The position numbers and the translations under genes were made by a program. Positions 20,885-30,979 of a DNA stretch of 64,000 nt are shown here, piece by piece (the first letter of the stretch is position 1; each line of letters starts with the position of its first letter). The stretch lies in contig NZ_GG667523.1 of NCBI RefSeq assembly GCF_000159135.1, positions 16,331-80,330 of the forward strand, read 5' to 3'. The notes below the pieces were generated by a model that saw only the letters and a list, made by a program, of their open reading frames with translations, was not told the DNA's origin and ran no database searches. The stretch is from Corynebacterium striatum ATCC 6940. GTDB taxonomy: Bacteria; Actinomycetota; Actinomycetes; Mycobacteriales; Mycobacteriaceae.

Positions 20885-22933
20885 TTACATCAGCTTGGTC
20901 TTTGCCAACTCTGCATTGAGGTTGGTGGTGTAGGCGTTGAGCGGTTTGTGGAGCACGATGCCAAGGAAGAGCATTGGGACAATAAAGAGGAGCAAGACCA
21001 GCAGCGAGAGCCAGTAATCCGCGTGGTAGACGCCAGCAATAGCGGCGCGGAAGGCGCGAATCGTGTACGTCGCCGGCAACCACGGGCTAATGTTTTGGAA
21101 CCACTCCGGCAGGAGCTGCAGCGGGTAGGCGCCACCCGCACTAGAGACCTGGATGACGAGCAAGAGCACGCCGAGCGCCTTGCCCGCGTTGGCGAAGGAA
21201 ACCACGAACGTATAAATGATCATCATGAACACGGTCGAAGAAACCCAGGCTGCAAGCCACAGCAAGAACGGGTGTGCGGGTTCTAGCTGCACGAAGAAGA
21301 TAAGGCCCAGGGAGAGCAGCGTGGACTGCAGGAAGCCGATCATCGCGAAGATTCCAAAGCGGCCAAAGAAGCGCTGCACCACAGAATAAGACTTATCGGT
21401 GACATCCGTGCGCAAAGTGACCGCCGTCAGCAGCGCCCCCACCCACAGCGCCAGGGTGGTGTACAGCGGCGCCATACCAGCGCCGAATGCTGCGACTGGG
21501 TAGACCGGTTGACGGTCAACCGCAACCGGCGAGGCGATGAAGCCGGCTAACGCGTCCGGGTTGGAGCCCACCAGTTTGGCCAGCTTGGAGAAGTCGCCTG
21601 TCTTACGGGCGTTGCCCAGCTCGTCTTTGAGCTCACCGAAGCGCTCGCCATCACTGTCGAGCTCCGAGGCCAACGTAGTAAGGGCATCGCGCGCGCCAGT
21701 CAGAGTCTCGGTATCGAGGCTGATGCCGGATCCCTGCGTACCAATGTCTTGACCAACTCGCTGTAAGGAGGACTGCAACTGCCCCACCGAGGTGCGCAGT
21801 TGGGAGTTGCGGCTTCTCTCAATTGCCTCCTTGGCACGGTCGATGGCAGAGAAGTCCGGTTTCTCGGTGCCCGGCGCGTTGGCTGCGGCGACTAGGCGAG
21901 AATGCACCGCTTCCTGTGCGGCAATCGCCTCATCCAAGTTGCTGGTCAGCTGGGCGGCCTCCGCAGGCAGCACCGGCTTAACGTCGGTGTTGATACGGTC
22001 GCGCAGCCCCTTGTAGGCGTCAATCTGGCCCTGAACCTGCCCCGCCAAGGTGTTGAGCGTTGCTTGCATCGAGGCTCGCGAGGTGGAGGCGGAATCATAA
22101 AGGGCATCGATACGCTGGCGGACGACGTCGTAGCTGTCCGCGGTCTGCGAGAGTGCGGCGTCGAGTGATTCGGTCGAAAGGTTCAGCTCGCCGCTCGGCG
22201 CATCAAGCGAAGGACGCGGGGCATTCGCAATGCGCTGCGCGCTTTCCACCAGTGGCACCGAAGAGTCCACGAGGCTGGCCATGGAGCGCGCCGTGCGCGC
22301 ACCGGTGTGCAGCTGCGCCTCAATGCCGTCGGCGCGAGTCTCGATACGTTTGAGGGCCGCTTGCGTATCGCCTTGGTTGAGGTAGTCGTCGAGGGAGGAA
22401 ATGAGGCCGAGGGAGACGTCGCCAAGCGTGTGCGTAAAGGACTCCGCAATTTGGGAGGAAACACCCTCCGCACCCTGGTTGGTGATCTTCGGCGCCAGCG
22501 CGTTCTTCTTCTCGTTGGTGTACAGCGAGATCTCAGTCGGCTTGGCGCCTTCCGCGTAGAAGGTCATCATGTCCGAGCTAAAGTGCTCCGGCAAAACGAT
22601 GGCGGCGTAGTATTCGCCGGACTTAGTTCCGTCTAGTGCATTCTCCGGATCAGTGATGATCCAGTCCAGCTTGTCGTTGGCGCGCAGCTGCGAGAGCACC
22701 TGCTCGCCCACGTTCAACGGAACGGGGAAGATATCGCTCTTGTAGCCGGTATCCTCGCTGGCTACAGCGACCTTGAGCTGACCGGTGTTGGAGAAGGGAT
22801 CCCAGCTGGCCAGCACGTTGAACCAAGTAAACAGCAACGGAATGACCACGAGGCCAAAGAGGATGACGGCAGCCATCACGTTCTTGGTTGCGCGACGGAG
22901 ATCGTCGAGGAAGATTTCACCAATCTTTTTCAT
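20885..22933 (-). CDS. YhgE/Pip family membrane protein (682 aa)
   Basis: One N-terminal membrane helix (about residues 19-42), a long extracytoplasmic region (about 45-480) rich in helical heptads and Ser/Thr, and five or six C-terminal helices (about 500-665). This is the YhgE/Pip layout, related to ABC-2-type permease domains and to Pip phage-infection proteins; the function in Actinobacteria is not known. The N-terminal MKKIGEIFLDDLRRATKNVMA is typical. The start overlaps the stop of the upstream paralogue by 1 nt (TAATG), so the two are translationally coupled. Confidence 0.8.
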   Translation of the reverse strand: MKKIGEIFLDDLRRATKNVMAAVILFGLVVIPLLFTWFNVLASWDPFSNTGQLKVAVASEDTGYKSDIFPVPLNVGEQVLSQLRANDKLDWIITDPENALDGTKSGEYYAAIVLPEHFSSDMMTFYAEGAKPTEISLYTNEKKNALAPKITNQGAEGVSSQIAESFTHTLGDVSLGLISSLDDYLNQGDTQAALKRIETRADGIEAQLHTGARTARSMASLVDSSVPLVESAQRIANAPRPSLDAPSGELNLSTESLDAALSQTADSYDVVRQRIDALYDSASTSRASMQATLNTLAGQVQGQIDAYKGLRDRINTDVKPVLPAEAAQLTSNLDEAIAAQEAVHSRLVAAANAPGTEKPDFSAIDRAKEAIERSRNSQLRTSVGQLQSSLQRVGQDIGTQGSGISLDTETLTGARDALTTLASELDSDGERFGELKDELGNARKTGDFSKLAKLVGSNPDALAGFIASPVAVDRQPVYPVAAFGAGMAPLYTTLALWVGALLTAVTLRTDVTDKSYSVVQRFFGRFGIFAMIGFLQSTLLSLGLIFFVQLEPAHPFLLWLAAWVSSTVFMMIIYTFVVSFANAGKALGVLLLVIQVSSAGGAYPLQLLPEWFQNISPWLPATYTIRAFRAAIAGVYHADYWLSLLVLLLFIVPMLFLGIVLHKPLNAYTTNLNAELAKTKLM

Positions 22934-25512
22934 TACTCCTCCTCAACAGAAACGGAAGCGGCAGCCGTTGCCGAATGCACGCCCTCGCCGCGTGCGGCGA
23001 CAGAATGCTGCAGCTCTTCCTCGTCCAGATCCACGAGCTCCGCAGACTGTGCCAAGCTCTGCCGCAGGTACTCAAGCGTGACCGCGATGGCCAGAATCAC
23101 CAGGCACCACAGCGTCCAAATGCCCAGCAGGAACGGCTTCTGCGAAGGAACCAACGCGGCGATGATCCCCAGCACCACCATGCCCACAAAGCCCACCACG
23201 GCGGCAATGCGAATCCAGTGCTGATAGTCGTGTTGGCGTTTTTCCAAGTCGGCCACGAACTCTTCCTTGCCCTGCAACGCCTTGATGACGTCGGCGAAGC
23301 GGTAGCCATCGCCGACAATCTGCACGTTTTCCGCCGCGATGAGATCCGTCTTGGCCAACTCGCGGTTAAACAGCAAGTTGAAGTGCGCGAAGCTGCGACG
23401 GCCGATAAGACCCAGGATGAAGGAGGTCACGAACATGAGCGCGAGCACCGCCATGAACTTCCAGTAGTGCAGCCCATAGAAGCCACCGATGGTCTCACGC
23501 ATTGCGTCGATACCGTAGGAGAACGGCAAAAGCGGATAAATCGCACGGAAGAAGGTCGGCATCAGCTCAATCGGGTACAAGCCGGAGGCACCAGGGATCT
23601 GCACAGTGACGAGTACCACGGCGAGACCCCGGCCCACGTGGCCCAGCGCCGTCGATAGCGCATAGATGATGCTGAGATAGGCCAAAGAGATCAGCATGCC
23701 GGTGGCCACGAAGCCCACCGGGCTCACGGTCTGCACGCCGATGGCGAGGTCGCCCACGGTTACGATGGCGGCCTGCACCAGAACCAGCAAGGCCATCAGC
23801 ATGAAGCGGCCAAGGTAGGCCTGTCCCACGGTCAGGCGCTTGAAGCCCTCGAGGTCCACCTCCACGCGGATGATGACCATGAGCACGAAGGCGCCAATCC
23901 ACAGGGAGAGGTTGGTAAACAGCGCGGCCATCGCGGAACCATAGGAGCCCACCGGGTAGACGGGCTCACTCTTGACCTCGACTGGATCGGCAAAGAAGTT
24001 GCCGATTTCCTCGGAGTTCAGGCCGGTAATGGTCTGCAACTCCTTGGTTCGCGAGGTCGCAGTGATAGCTCGCACGTCATCGCGCGCGCCCTCCACGCCT
24101 TTCTCAAGGGAAGCCAGGTCGGAGTCAAAGGACCTCACCGCATCCTGGGTGGCGCCGAGCTGCTTGGCGACGCCGTCGACCAAGCGTTGCGCTTCCTTCA
24201 TCGTTGCTTTCTGGGTCTCCAGCGTGGCCGAGAATCCACCCACCTTGGAGCTCAAGTTGCTCATTGCGCGGTTGAGCTCGGGCACGGACTTGTCCACAGC
24301 ATCCGACAGCGCCTGCGAGGTCTGCTTTGTGTCCTGTGCGGCCTGGTTGACCGCGTCCGCGGTGGACTTGATGGACTTGGCCGTTTCATTGCTGTCATTG
24401 CTGAGCGCCTGCAGGTTGCCTAACAGCTGCTTGTTCGCGGCGTTGCCATCTTCCAGGGTGGAGATGGCGTCGTTCAGTGGGCCCGCTACCGAAGGGGAAA
24501 TCGCGGGCGAGTTTACAATGCCGCGCAGTTGCTTGATGGACTTGTCGCCAGCAGAGATGGCGTCGTTAGTCTGCTGGGTTGCAGAGTTGAAGCGCGAATT
24601 AGCTTGGTCCAGCCGTGCGGTGATGTCGGCGACCGATTCCTGAGCACGGGACGTACCTTCCGCCAGGCCAGTCGCGCCCTCCACAAAGGCTGAGGTTAGC
24701 GAGTCGGTGTAGCCGGTGACGTTACCTTGAGCATCGGAGATAATGCCCTGGACGTCCCCCAGCGCAGCCTGCGCATCCGTCATTGCCTGCTCAACGTCGC
24801 TTAGCGTCTGCTTGGCGCCCGACATAGAGGACTGGGCGGTGCCGAGCTTATCGCCTACTCGCTGCAGATCGCTGCGTGCCGATTCAATATTGTTAGCGGC
24901 CTTATCGAAGGCGCCCTCAGAGCGCTGGCGAGACTGCTGAATCTTGTTCTGGAATTTATTTCCCTCGTCGCGCACGTTGGAGGCCGCGGCCTCGGCTACC
25001 TGTTCCTTGAACGCAGAGGTGATTTGCTTATCCAGGCTCGATGCAGCGGTATCGGTGATCTTTGGGGCGATCGCGCTGGCTTTTTCGTTTACACGATACT
25101 CCAGGGCCGGCTGGGTGTATTGCCCGTTAAGCGCGCCCAGCAGCTCCGAGCTGAAGTCGGAGGGGATGGTGATGGTGGCGTAGGTATCGCCGCGTTCGAG
25201 CGATCTCTCTGCAGCTTCTGCGTCGAAGAACTGCCAGCCCAGCTGATGGTTCTCGCGGAGCTGTTCTGTTACTTGTTTTCCTACGTCGATACGGCCCGTG
25301 ACCTCAGAAAATCCGCCCTTGTCCTCATTGACAACGGCGACCTTGATGTTTTCGGTTGCTCCGTACGGGTCCCAAAAAGCTGCAATGTTCACCCACGAGT
25401 AGAGGGCAGGTGTGATGACCACGCCGATGAGGATGATCCATGCCTTTTTAGTGCGACCGAGACGGGCAATGTCTCGAGTAAAAATCTGCCAAGCGTAACG
25501 CACTAAGAACAC
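22933..25512 (-). CDS. YhgE/Pip family membrane protein (859 aa)
   Basis: Paralogue of the downstream gene with the same plan: an N-terminal helix (KKAWIILIGVVITPALYSWVNIAAFWDPYG), a roughly 480-residue extracytoplasmic coiled-coil-rich region, then the C-terminal permease-like helices. It adds two helices (about residues 765-815) and an acidic tail. First gene of the pair, with GTG start. The two probably form a heteromeric envelope complex. An export or cell-envelope role is inference; there is no ATPase gene next to them. Confidence 0.8.
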   Translation of the reverse strand: MFLVRYAWQIFTRDIARLGRTKKAWIILIGVVITPALYSWVNIAAFWDPYGATENIKVAVVNEDKGGFSEVTGRIDVGKQVTEQLRENHQLGWQFFDAEAAERSLERGDTYATITIPSDFSSELLGALNGQYTQPALEYRVNEKASAIAPKITDTAASSLDKQITSAFKEQVAEAAASNVRDEGNKFQNKIQQSRQRSEGAFDKAANNIESARSDLQRVGDKLGTAQSSMSGAKQTLSDVEQAMTDAQAALGDVQGIISDAQGNVTGYTDSLTSAFVEGATGLAEGTSRAQESVADITARLDQANSRFNSATQQTNDAISAGDKSIKQLRGIVNSPAISPSVAGPLNDAISTLEDGNAANKQLLGNLQALSNDSNETAKSIKSTADAVNQAAQDTKQTSQALSDAVDKSVPELNRAMSNLSSKVGGFSATLETQKATMKEAQRLVDGVAKQLGATQDAVRSFDSDLASLEKGVEGARDDVRAITATSRTKELQTITGLNSEEIGNFFADPVEVKSEPVYPVGSYGSAMAALFTNLSLWIGAFVLMVIIRVEVDLEGFKRLTVGQAYLGRFMLMALLVLVQAAIVTVGDLAIGVQTVSPVGFVATGMLISLAYLSIIYALSTALGHVGRGLAVVLVTVQIPGASGLYPIELMPTFFRAIYPLLPFSYGIDAMRETIGGFYGLHYWKFMAVLALMFVTSFILGLIGRRSFAHFNLLFNRELAKTDLIAAENVQIVGDGYRFADVIKALQGKEEFVADLEKRQHDYQHWIRIAAVVGFVGMVVLGIIAALVPSQKPFLLGIWTLWCLVILAIAVTLEYLRQSLAQSAELVDLDEEELQHSVAARGEGVHSATAAASVSVEEE

Positions 25513-25985
25513 ACTACTCAGCTTTAGACAATCGGGTTAACCAGCGGCTTTATATTTCAAGGCGCGGATGAAATTTACTTCAAAAATTATTTACGCGGGA
25601 GTGATTTTGTTCGATTTTCCTAAGTTTCTACCGGCTCCCGCCGCTCGGACTTCCCCGTCAAGCATCATTCCCATTTACCAAGCTCCTAGCCATAAACGGA
25701 GTGTAGACTATCACTTCCGGCGTGCAAGCTTGCAGCGGGGCGCAACGAAAATCCCGTAAGCTTGCACCCTCGACTCGTCACTCTCATCAATTTTTGTGAA
25801 ATGCCGCACATACCGGCGCAATACCCACGATGCCCTAGTGCTCGGCGTACCGAACACGCTGCGCCCCTCCATGCGGCGGGGAGTATTCCGCCCAAAACAC
25901 CAAAATGTCCAGACAGAGGTTTAAAGTAATGAGGTCTCACAATCCACCCCACCCTTAACTTTGTTCCCTCGGAGGAGAATTCCGG
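25513..25985. other. intergenic region between YhgE/Pip pair and acyltransferase
   Basis: About 470 nt without a convincing gene. The left part (25560-25640) is AT-rich and should hold the promoter of the minus-strand YhgE/Pip pair. The right end (around taaagt, 25922) may drive the acyltransferase, whose ribosome binding site is ggagga at 25971-25976. Confidence 0.4.
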
Positions 25986-27977
25986 ATGCCAAGACCGGTC
26001 GATTCACACACGTCATATGTCCCCGCTATTGACGGGCTGCGCACTGTCGCCGTACTCGGTGTTCTGGCTTATCACTTGAATCCTGCTTGGCTGCCCGGCG
26101 GTTACTTGGGCGTCGGCATGTTCTTCACGCTTTCTGGCTACCTGATTACCGCCAACCTCATGCGCAGCCACCTGCGCGGCAAGGGCCTGGGCCTGCCAAC
26201 CTTCTGGTTGCGCCGCTTCCGCCGCCTGGTCCCTGCGGTTGTGCTCATGCTGGCTGTGGTGCTGCTACTGACTATCTTCTTCGATCGCGCGAAACTCAGC
26301 GAGACCGGCGGGCACGCACTTAGCGCGCTGTTTTACGTCAACAACTGGCATGTCATCCTGGAAGGACAGTCCTACTTCGACCGCTTCACCGGCCACGCGC
26401 CGCTCGACCACATGTGGTCCCTGTCCGTGGAGGAACAGTTCTACCTCTTCTGGCCGCTGGTACTGTTCGTGCTGCTCAAGCTCACGCGCGGCAAGCGCAA
26501 ACCGCTGGTTGCGGCCACACTCGTCCTCGCCGCGGTCTCTTTCGGCTGGATGGCTTTCCTATTCAACACCGGCACTGACGCCACCCGCGTCTACGAAGGC
26601 ACCGATACTCGTGCCGGCGGTATCCTCTTCGGCGCCGCACTGGCCATCGCGCTAACCAAGGACAAAGGCTATCGCATCCCGCCGCGCGCCCTGACCATTC
26701 CGTGCGCGCTGCTGGGCGCGGTGGGTATCGGCTTCCTCTACTGGTGGCTGACCGACTACTCCCCGCACCTCTACAACTGGGGCCTGCTTGCGCTATCTGT
26801 TGCCAGCGTGGCCGTGATCACCGCGGCCTTGGATCAGCGCACACTCTTCTCCAAGTTCTTTGGCCTCGCGCCGCTGCGCTGGATCGGTGAGCGCTCCTAC
26901 GGCATCTACCTCTGGCACCTGCCCGCTATCGTGTTCATCCCGGAATGGTCGGTGGCGCACCCCATCCTGGTCACCGTCGTAGCCATCGCGCTGGCGTCAA
27001 TTTCCTGGTCCCTGGTGGAGGACCCGATTCGCCGCAACGGTGTGTTTGCTCCCGTCAAAAACTGGTGGGCTGAGCGCAAGGCTCTGGGCACGCCCCGCCT
27101 TGCCCTAGCCGTGCCAGCCACGGTGCTGGCGGCAGTGGTTGCTATGGGCATTCCGGCCGCATGGAACGACACCCTAGGCAAGGAGCAGCCAGCTGGTTCG
27201 CAGCAGATGGGCCTGAAGGTCGGCGGTAACGGCCCTGCTAACAAGGCGTCCGATGCGGCGGCGCCGGAAGGGGCGGCGTCGTCAAGCGCGGATCCTAGCT
27301 TCGCAGCCCCGGATCCTTCCCAAGCAGGCAAGACGCGCTGCACCACCGTCATTCACGTAGGTGACTCGACGTCAATCGGCATGTTCTCCGACGACTACAT
27401 CTCCGATCCTTCGCTCAATGCCCAGGTAACCTACCAAAACGTCGGCGCTCAAGAAGTCGTCGCAGACGTCACCGGCGCCCGCTCCACCGTTGAGGCCCTC
27501 GAGGGGGATCCAACCATCCTCGACTCCGTCAACCAGCTGCTGGGCCAGGGCTACGGCGCGGAATCCTGTTGGGTCATCGGCGCTGGCGTGAACGACGCCG
27601 CCAACCGTGCCGTGGGCGGTTCCGGCGAGGAAGACTGGCGCGTGGACCAGATCATGCAGGTGCTTGGCGACGCCCCCGTGATGTGGCCGACTGCCAAGAC
27701 CAACCTGGATTCCGGTGCTTACGCCAACGCCAACATGGCGCCTTTCAACGAGGCCCTGCTGCGCGCACGCGACCGCTACCCCAACCTGGTGGTTTATGAC
27801 TAGGCCTCTGACGTGCACACTGAGTGGTTCCTGCCGGGCGACGACGTGCACTACTCCACCGAAGGCAACGAGAAGCGCGCCGAGTACTTTGCCAAGGCAA
27901 TCGCGCTGGCATTCCCTGCTGACGGCTCCAAGCCGGACAATCAGATCGTGGCCGTGGACTTTCAGCCCACGCACTAA
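25986..27977 (+). pseudogene. OatA-like acyltransferase-3/SGNH protein interrupted by an in-frame TAG
   Basis: The N-terminal part (about residues 1-380) is an acyltransferase-3 domain with about ten helices (YVPAIDGLRTVAVLGVLAYH, FFTLSGYLIT, DHMWSLSVEEQFYLFWP). After a linker a SGNH/GDSL-type extracytoplasmic domain begins at HVGDSTSIG. TAG at 27801-27803 ends the frame at 605 residues, but the same frame runs on to TAA 27975-27977 for 57 codons containing DDVHYSTEG, the Asp-His catalytic block of the SGNH domain. TGG to TAG (YD-W-ASDVH) explains this by one base. Intact homologues O-acylate cell-wall polymers or mycolates. The membrane domain may still work. Confidence 0.8.
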
Positions 27978-27998
27978 GAAGCTTCTTAAAAGCGCTCG

Positions 27999-28331
27999 TT
28001 AGAAGGCCGGTGGCTCGTAGCCATCGGCCTTTAACCATTCAATATGAGGTGGGGTGTTGTAGCCCCACTCGTTACGAGTCCACAAAAATGCCTCTTCGAC
28101 TTCGGCCTCAGAGTATTCACCGTCGCGCAGATACTGCTTGAAACCATTGGGGCCGGGCTCTTTAATCCACAGCCAAATGTAGTCCAACACCGTATGGTCC
28201 CCGAGCAGCTCCTGCAGGGACTCCGGCAGGTACTCGCGTTCAGTGCGTACGCGGGATTCCAAGTCTTGATCAAAAAAGTCGTACAAGTAGTCCATGCTGT
28301 CTTCTAGCTGGGCATACTCAAATGCGTTCAT
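27999..28331 (-). CDS. small acidic hypothetical protein
   Basis: 110 residues, acidic, rich in Tyr/Trp/Glu, soluble, not recognised. It begins MNAFEYAQLEDSMDYLYDFF and ends EWLKADGYEPPAF. A clear ribosome binding site (aggagc) lies 8 nt before the ATG. It sits between the end of the acyltransferase gene (convergent) and the antiporter gene, which is on the same strand upstream and ends 44 nt before it, so the two may be cotranscribed. Confidence 0.65.
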   Translation of the reverse strand: MNAFEYAQLEDSMDYLYDFFDQDLESRVRTEREYLPESLQELLGDHTVLDYIWLWIKEPGPNGFKQYLRDGEYSEAEVEEAFLWTRNEWGYNTPPHIEWLKADGYEPPAF

Positions 28332-28375
28332 GTGTGTTGCTCCTGTACGAGGCGATGTGGTTCCGGCTGCCCAGC

Positions 28376-29932
28376 CTAGTGAGTCTTGGTTCCGAGGGTC
28401 ATACGATCGACTTCTTCGAGCACCTCATCCACGATCATGGGGTTAAAGTTGCGGTCGCGACGCAGGCGCAGCAGCTCCTGCTGCGCACCAGCCAGTGCTA
28501 CCCGGCGCGCCGCAATGGCGACGTCGCGGGCCTGAATGGCCTTCTGCATACGCGTACTAGCGTCATCGCCGTCTTCGTCTTCACCAAGGCGTTCCTCGAA
28601 CCACTGCGAGATATTTGCTGCGATCTCTGGATCCAATTCCTGGTACTTCTTCCGCAAGGACTGGATTCCGGCTCTACGCGCACGGCTGGTGATTTCGGTG
28701 CGCATCTTGTCCGACGCCGCCTGCGAGTACGTGGTGAGATCCAACTGCTTCATGAGCCATGGCAGCAGCAGACCTGGAATCACCATGGTCATCACGAGCA
28801 CGGTCAGCGCGATGACAGAAAGCTCATCGCTGTAGGCGATGGCATCGCTAGGAATGGACAAGACCAAGGCCAGCGTGACCAGCCCGCGCATGCCGGACCA
28901 GGTCATGAGGAGGACCTCCTGCAGGCGCAGCGGGGCAAGACGGGGTTTGCCGCGCTTCTTGTTGATCAGGTAGAAGACCCACATCCACAGCAGGCGCACA
29001 ACGAAGGCAACCAAGGAGAGCAAGATGCCGACGATGACGGAGTGGCCCAGGTTGGCGCCTGCCTCGTGTACCGCAGTGTTTACCGTCATGCCGATGAGGC
29101 CGAAGGCCACGCCGGTAAAGAGCAGCTCGATGGTCTCCCAGAAGGACTGGCCGGAGAGCCTATCCTCGGCCTGGATGGGCGCGCGCGAGTGCAGCTCAAC
29201 TGCGGCAATCACCACGGCAATGACGCCTGAAGCATGAAGCTCTTCCGCCCCCGCATAAACGGCGAAAGGAATCACCCAAGTCAGAGCGTTGCGTGCCACG
29301 ACCTCGTGCACCCTGGCAATGAAGATGGAGGCAAGGCGGCCGCTTCCCCAGCCCAGGATTGCTGCGACGACTGCGGAATAGAGGAAGCTCGTGACCGCGT
29401 CTGCCCAGGACATGTTCGAGCCATCGGTGACTGCCACGAGCGCGAGGTGGAAAGCGACAATCGACGCCGCGTCATTAAAGAGGCCTTCAGTCTGCAGCGT
29501 GGAAATGATACGGCGCGGAATGCCTGCGGGCTCGGCGACTGCCTCCACTGCAACTGGGTCGGGCGGGGCAATGGCGGCGCCGATGAGGATCGCTCCAGCA
29601 AGAGAGATGCCCGGCAGGAAAGCATATGCGGTCATGCCTACTGCCATGGTGGTTGCCACCACGAGAAGGACGGACAGGCTAAGAATTGTCATCCACTGTT
29701 CCCGGATAACTCCCCAGGAGGTCCTCCTTGCCAGCGCCCACAGCAGCGGCGGCAGGAACACCGGAAGAATCAGGTCAGTGGGAATCGTGAAGTCAGGCAG
29801 CCGCGGGATGAACATCGATAACGCGGCAAGGATAGAAAGGAGCGCTGGCCACGGCAGACCGAGTTTGTCACCTACTGCTACAACGATCACGGTCAACAAC
29901 ATCAAACCGATTAGGACCAGTAGCACTTCCAC
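28376..29932 (-). CDS. CPA1-type Na+/H+ antiporter
   Basis: 518 residues with about twelve membrane segments in the first 390, then a hydrophilic cytoplasmic tail of about 125 residues. The conserved core includes GAAIAPPDPVAVEAVAEPAGIPRRIISTLQTEGLFNDAASIVAFH (motif with the ion-binding ND pair) and MTWSGMRGLVTLALVLSIP. These mark the NhaP/CPA1 family, which exchanges Na+ (or K+) for protons across the membrane for pH and salt homeostasis. The start is GTG. It is separate from gluQ by 62 nt. Confidence 0.9.
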   Translation of the reverse strand: MEVLLVLIGLMLLTVIVVAVGDKLGLPWPALLSILAALSMFIPRLPDFTIPTDLILPVFLPPLLWALARRTSWGVIREQWMTILSLSVLLVVATTMAVGMTAYAFLPGISLAGAILIGAAIAPPDPVAVEAVAEPAGIPRRIISTLQTEGLFNDAASIVAFHLALVAVTDGSNMSWADAVTSFLYSAVVAAILGWGSGRLASIFIARVHEVVARNALTWVIPFAVYAGAEELHASGVIAVVIAAVELHSRAPIQAEDRLSGQSFWETIELLFTGVAFGLIGMTVNTAVHEAGANLGHSVIVGILLSLVAFVVRLLWMWVFYLINKKRGKPRLAPLRLQEVLLMTWSGMRGLVTLALVLSIPSDAIAYSDELSVIALTVLVMTMVIPGLLLPWLMKQLDLTTYSQAASDKMRTEITSRARRAGIQSLRKKYQELDPEIAANISQWFEERLGEDEDGDDASTRMQKAIQARDVAIAARRVALAGAQQELLRLRRDRNFNPMIVDEVLEEVDRMTLGTKTH

Positions 29933-29994
29933 TCAAATCACTCCGAACACGACCGTATAATTTAGTTACTTCTTTAACAATAGTCCGCGCTTTA

Positions 29995-30927
29995 TTAATG
30001 AATCGAAGAGTTGATCCAGATATAGGGCTCAGTCCCCACTGAGCTGGGATCGAACTGGTCCAGGAGCTCTGCCGCACTGCGTGTCTCATAGCCTAGGGAT
30101 TCGGCCATGTGCGCCACGACGTCGCTTGGGCTCTGCTCTTCGAGCAGCTGCCGCAACGTCACCGCCCCATCCCTCTTTGAAAGGCGCTTGCCTTCCTCGT
30201 TCAAAACGAGCGGAACGTGGACGAACTCGGGTGCCGGTTGACCCAGCAAGGAGGCCAAGTACGCCTGCCGCGGTGCAGAGCTCAACAAGTCATCACCGCG
30301 CACGACTTGATCGACGCCTTGATAAATGTCATCGACCACTACCGCCAGGTTATAAGCCCAGTCCGTATCTGGGTTAGCAACGTCGGCCACCAGCCCGCCG
30401 CGGCGCAGGATGAAGTCATCCACGTCTCCGGTGTAATCCCCATGCAATGCGTCATGGATGGTGAACTCGGAGACCTCTGCGGCAAGCCGCAAGGAAGGCA
30501 CGCGCCCTGCGGCCGCGAGCTCAGCGCGCTTAGCTTCTTTCTCTGCGCGCGTGAGATTGCGGCAGGTTCCAGGGTATTGCCCGGGGATGGCGTGCGGGGC
30601 GCGCGAGGCTTCCTGAATGTCCTTGCGGGAGCAGAAGCACTCGTAGTGCGGAAGCTGGCGCAGAGCCTCGGCATAGGCGGCATAGCGATCCTGTTGGCGG
30701 ATGACTTCGCCATCCCAATCGATGCCAAGAGCCTGTAGATCTTCCAGCTGGCGCTGCGCCGACTCCTCCGATGAGCGTTGGGTGTCAACGTCCTCGACTC
30801 GGACCACAAAGCGCCTGCCTGTAGAACGGGCAAACAGCCAAGCCAACAGGGCGGTGCGCAGGTTTCCAAAATGGAGATCCCCAGAGGGGCTCGGGGCGTA
30901 GCGCCCCGCGGGGGTGTCGGTTTTCAT
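29995..30927 (-). CDS. gluQ: glutamyl-Q tRNA(Asp) synthetase
   Basis: Attaches glutamate to the queuosine base of tRNA-Asp. The 310-residue protein is a glutamyl-tRNA synthetase catalytic domain without the anticodon-binding domain: HIGH-like motif [14 protein letters not shown] near the N-terminus, zinc site CFC ... YPGTC, and KMSKS-like motif KRLSKRDG. I chose the ATG at 30925-30927 ([16 protein letters not shown]); TACACT 7 nt upstream suggests a leaderless mRNA. It agrees with the queuosine-salvage genes (precursor transporter and tgt) at 49223-51407. Confidence 0.92.
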   Translation of the reverse strand: MKTDTPAGRYAPSPSGDLHFGNLRTALLAWLFARSTGRRFVVRVEDVDTQRSSEESAQRQLEDLQALGIDWDGEVIRQQDRYAAYAEALRQLPHYECFCSRKDIQEASRAPHAIPGQYPGTCRNLTRAEKEAKRAELAAAGRVPSLRLAAEVSEFTIHDALHGDYTGDVDDFILRRGGLVADVANPDTDWAYNLAVVVDDIYQGVDQVVRGDDLLSSAPRQAYLASLLGQPAPEFVHVPLVLNEEGKRLSKRDGAVTLRQLLEEQSPSDVVAHMAESLGYETRSAAELLDQFDPSSVGTEPYIWINSSIH

Positions 30928-30934
30928 GGGCTCT

Positions 30935-30972
30935 AGTGTACGAGCGAAATTTGTCTCCTCCTGCACTAAAAT
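30935..30972. promoter_or_regulatory. divergent leaderless promoters of gluQ and the 478-aa gene
   Basis: Minus strand: TACACT (30940-30935) followed by 7 nt and the gluQ ATG. Plus strand: TAAAAT (30967-30972) followed by 7 nt and the ATG at 30980. The two -10 boxes share one short intergenic region. The -35 elements are weak (GCGAAA-like on the plus strand). Confidence 0.5.
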
Positions 30973-30979
30973 CTGTCCC

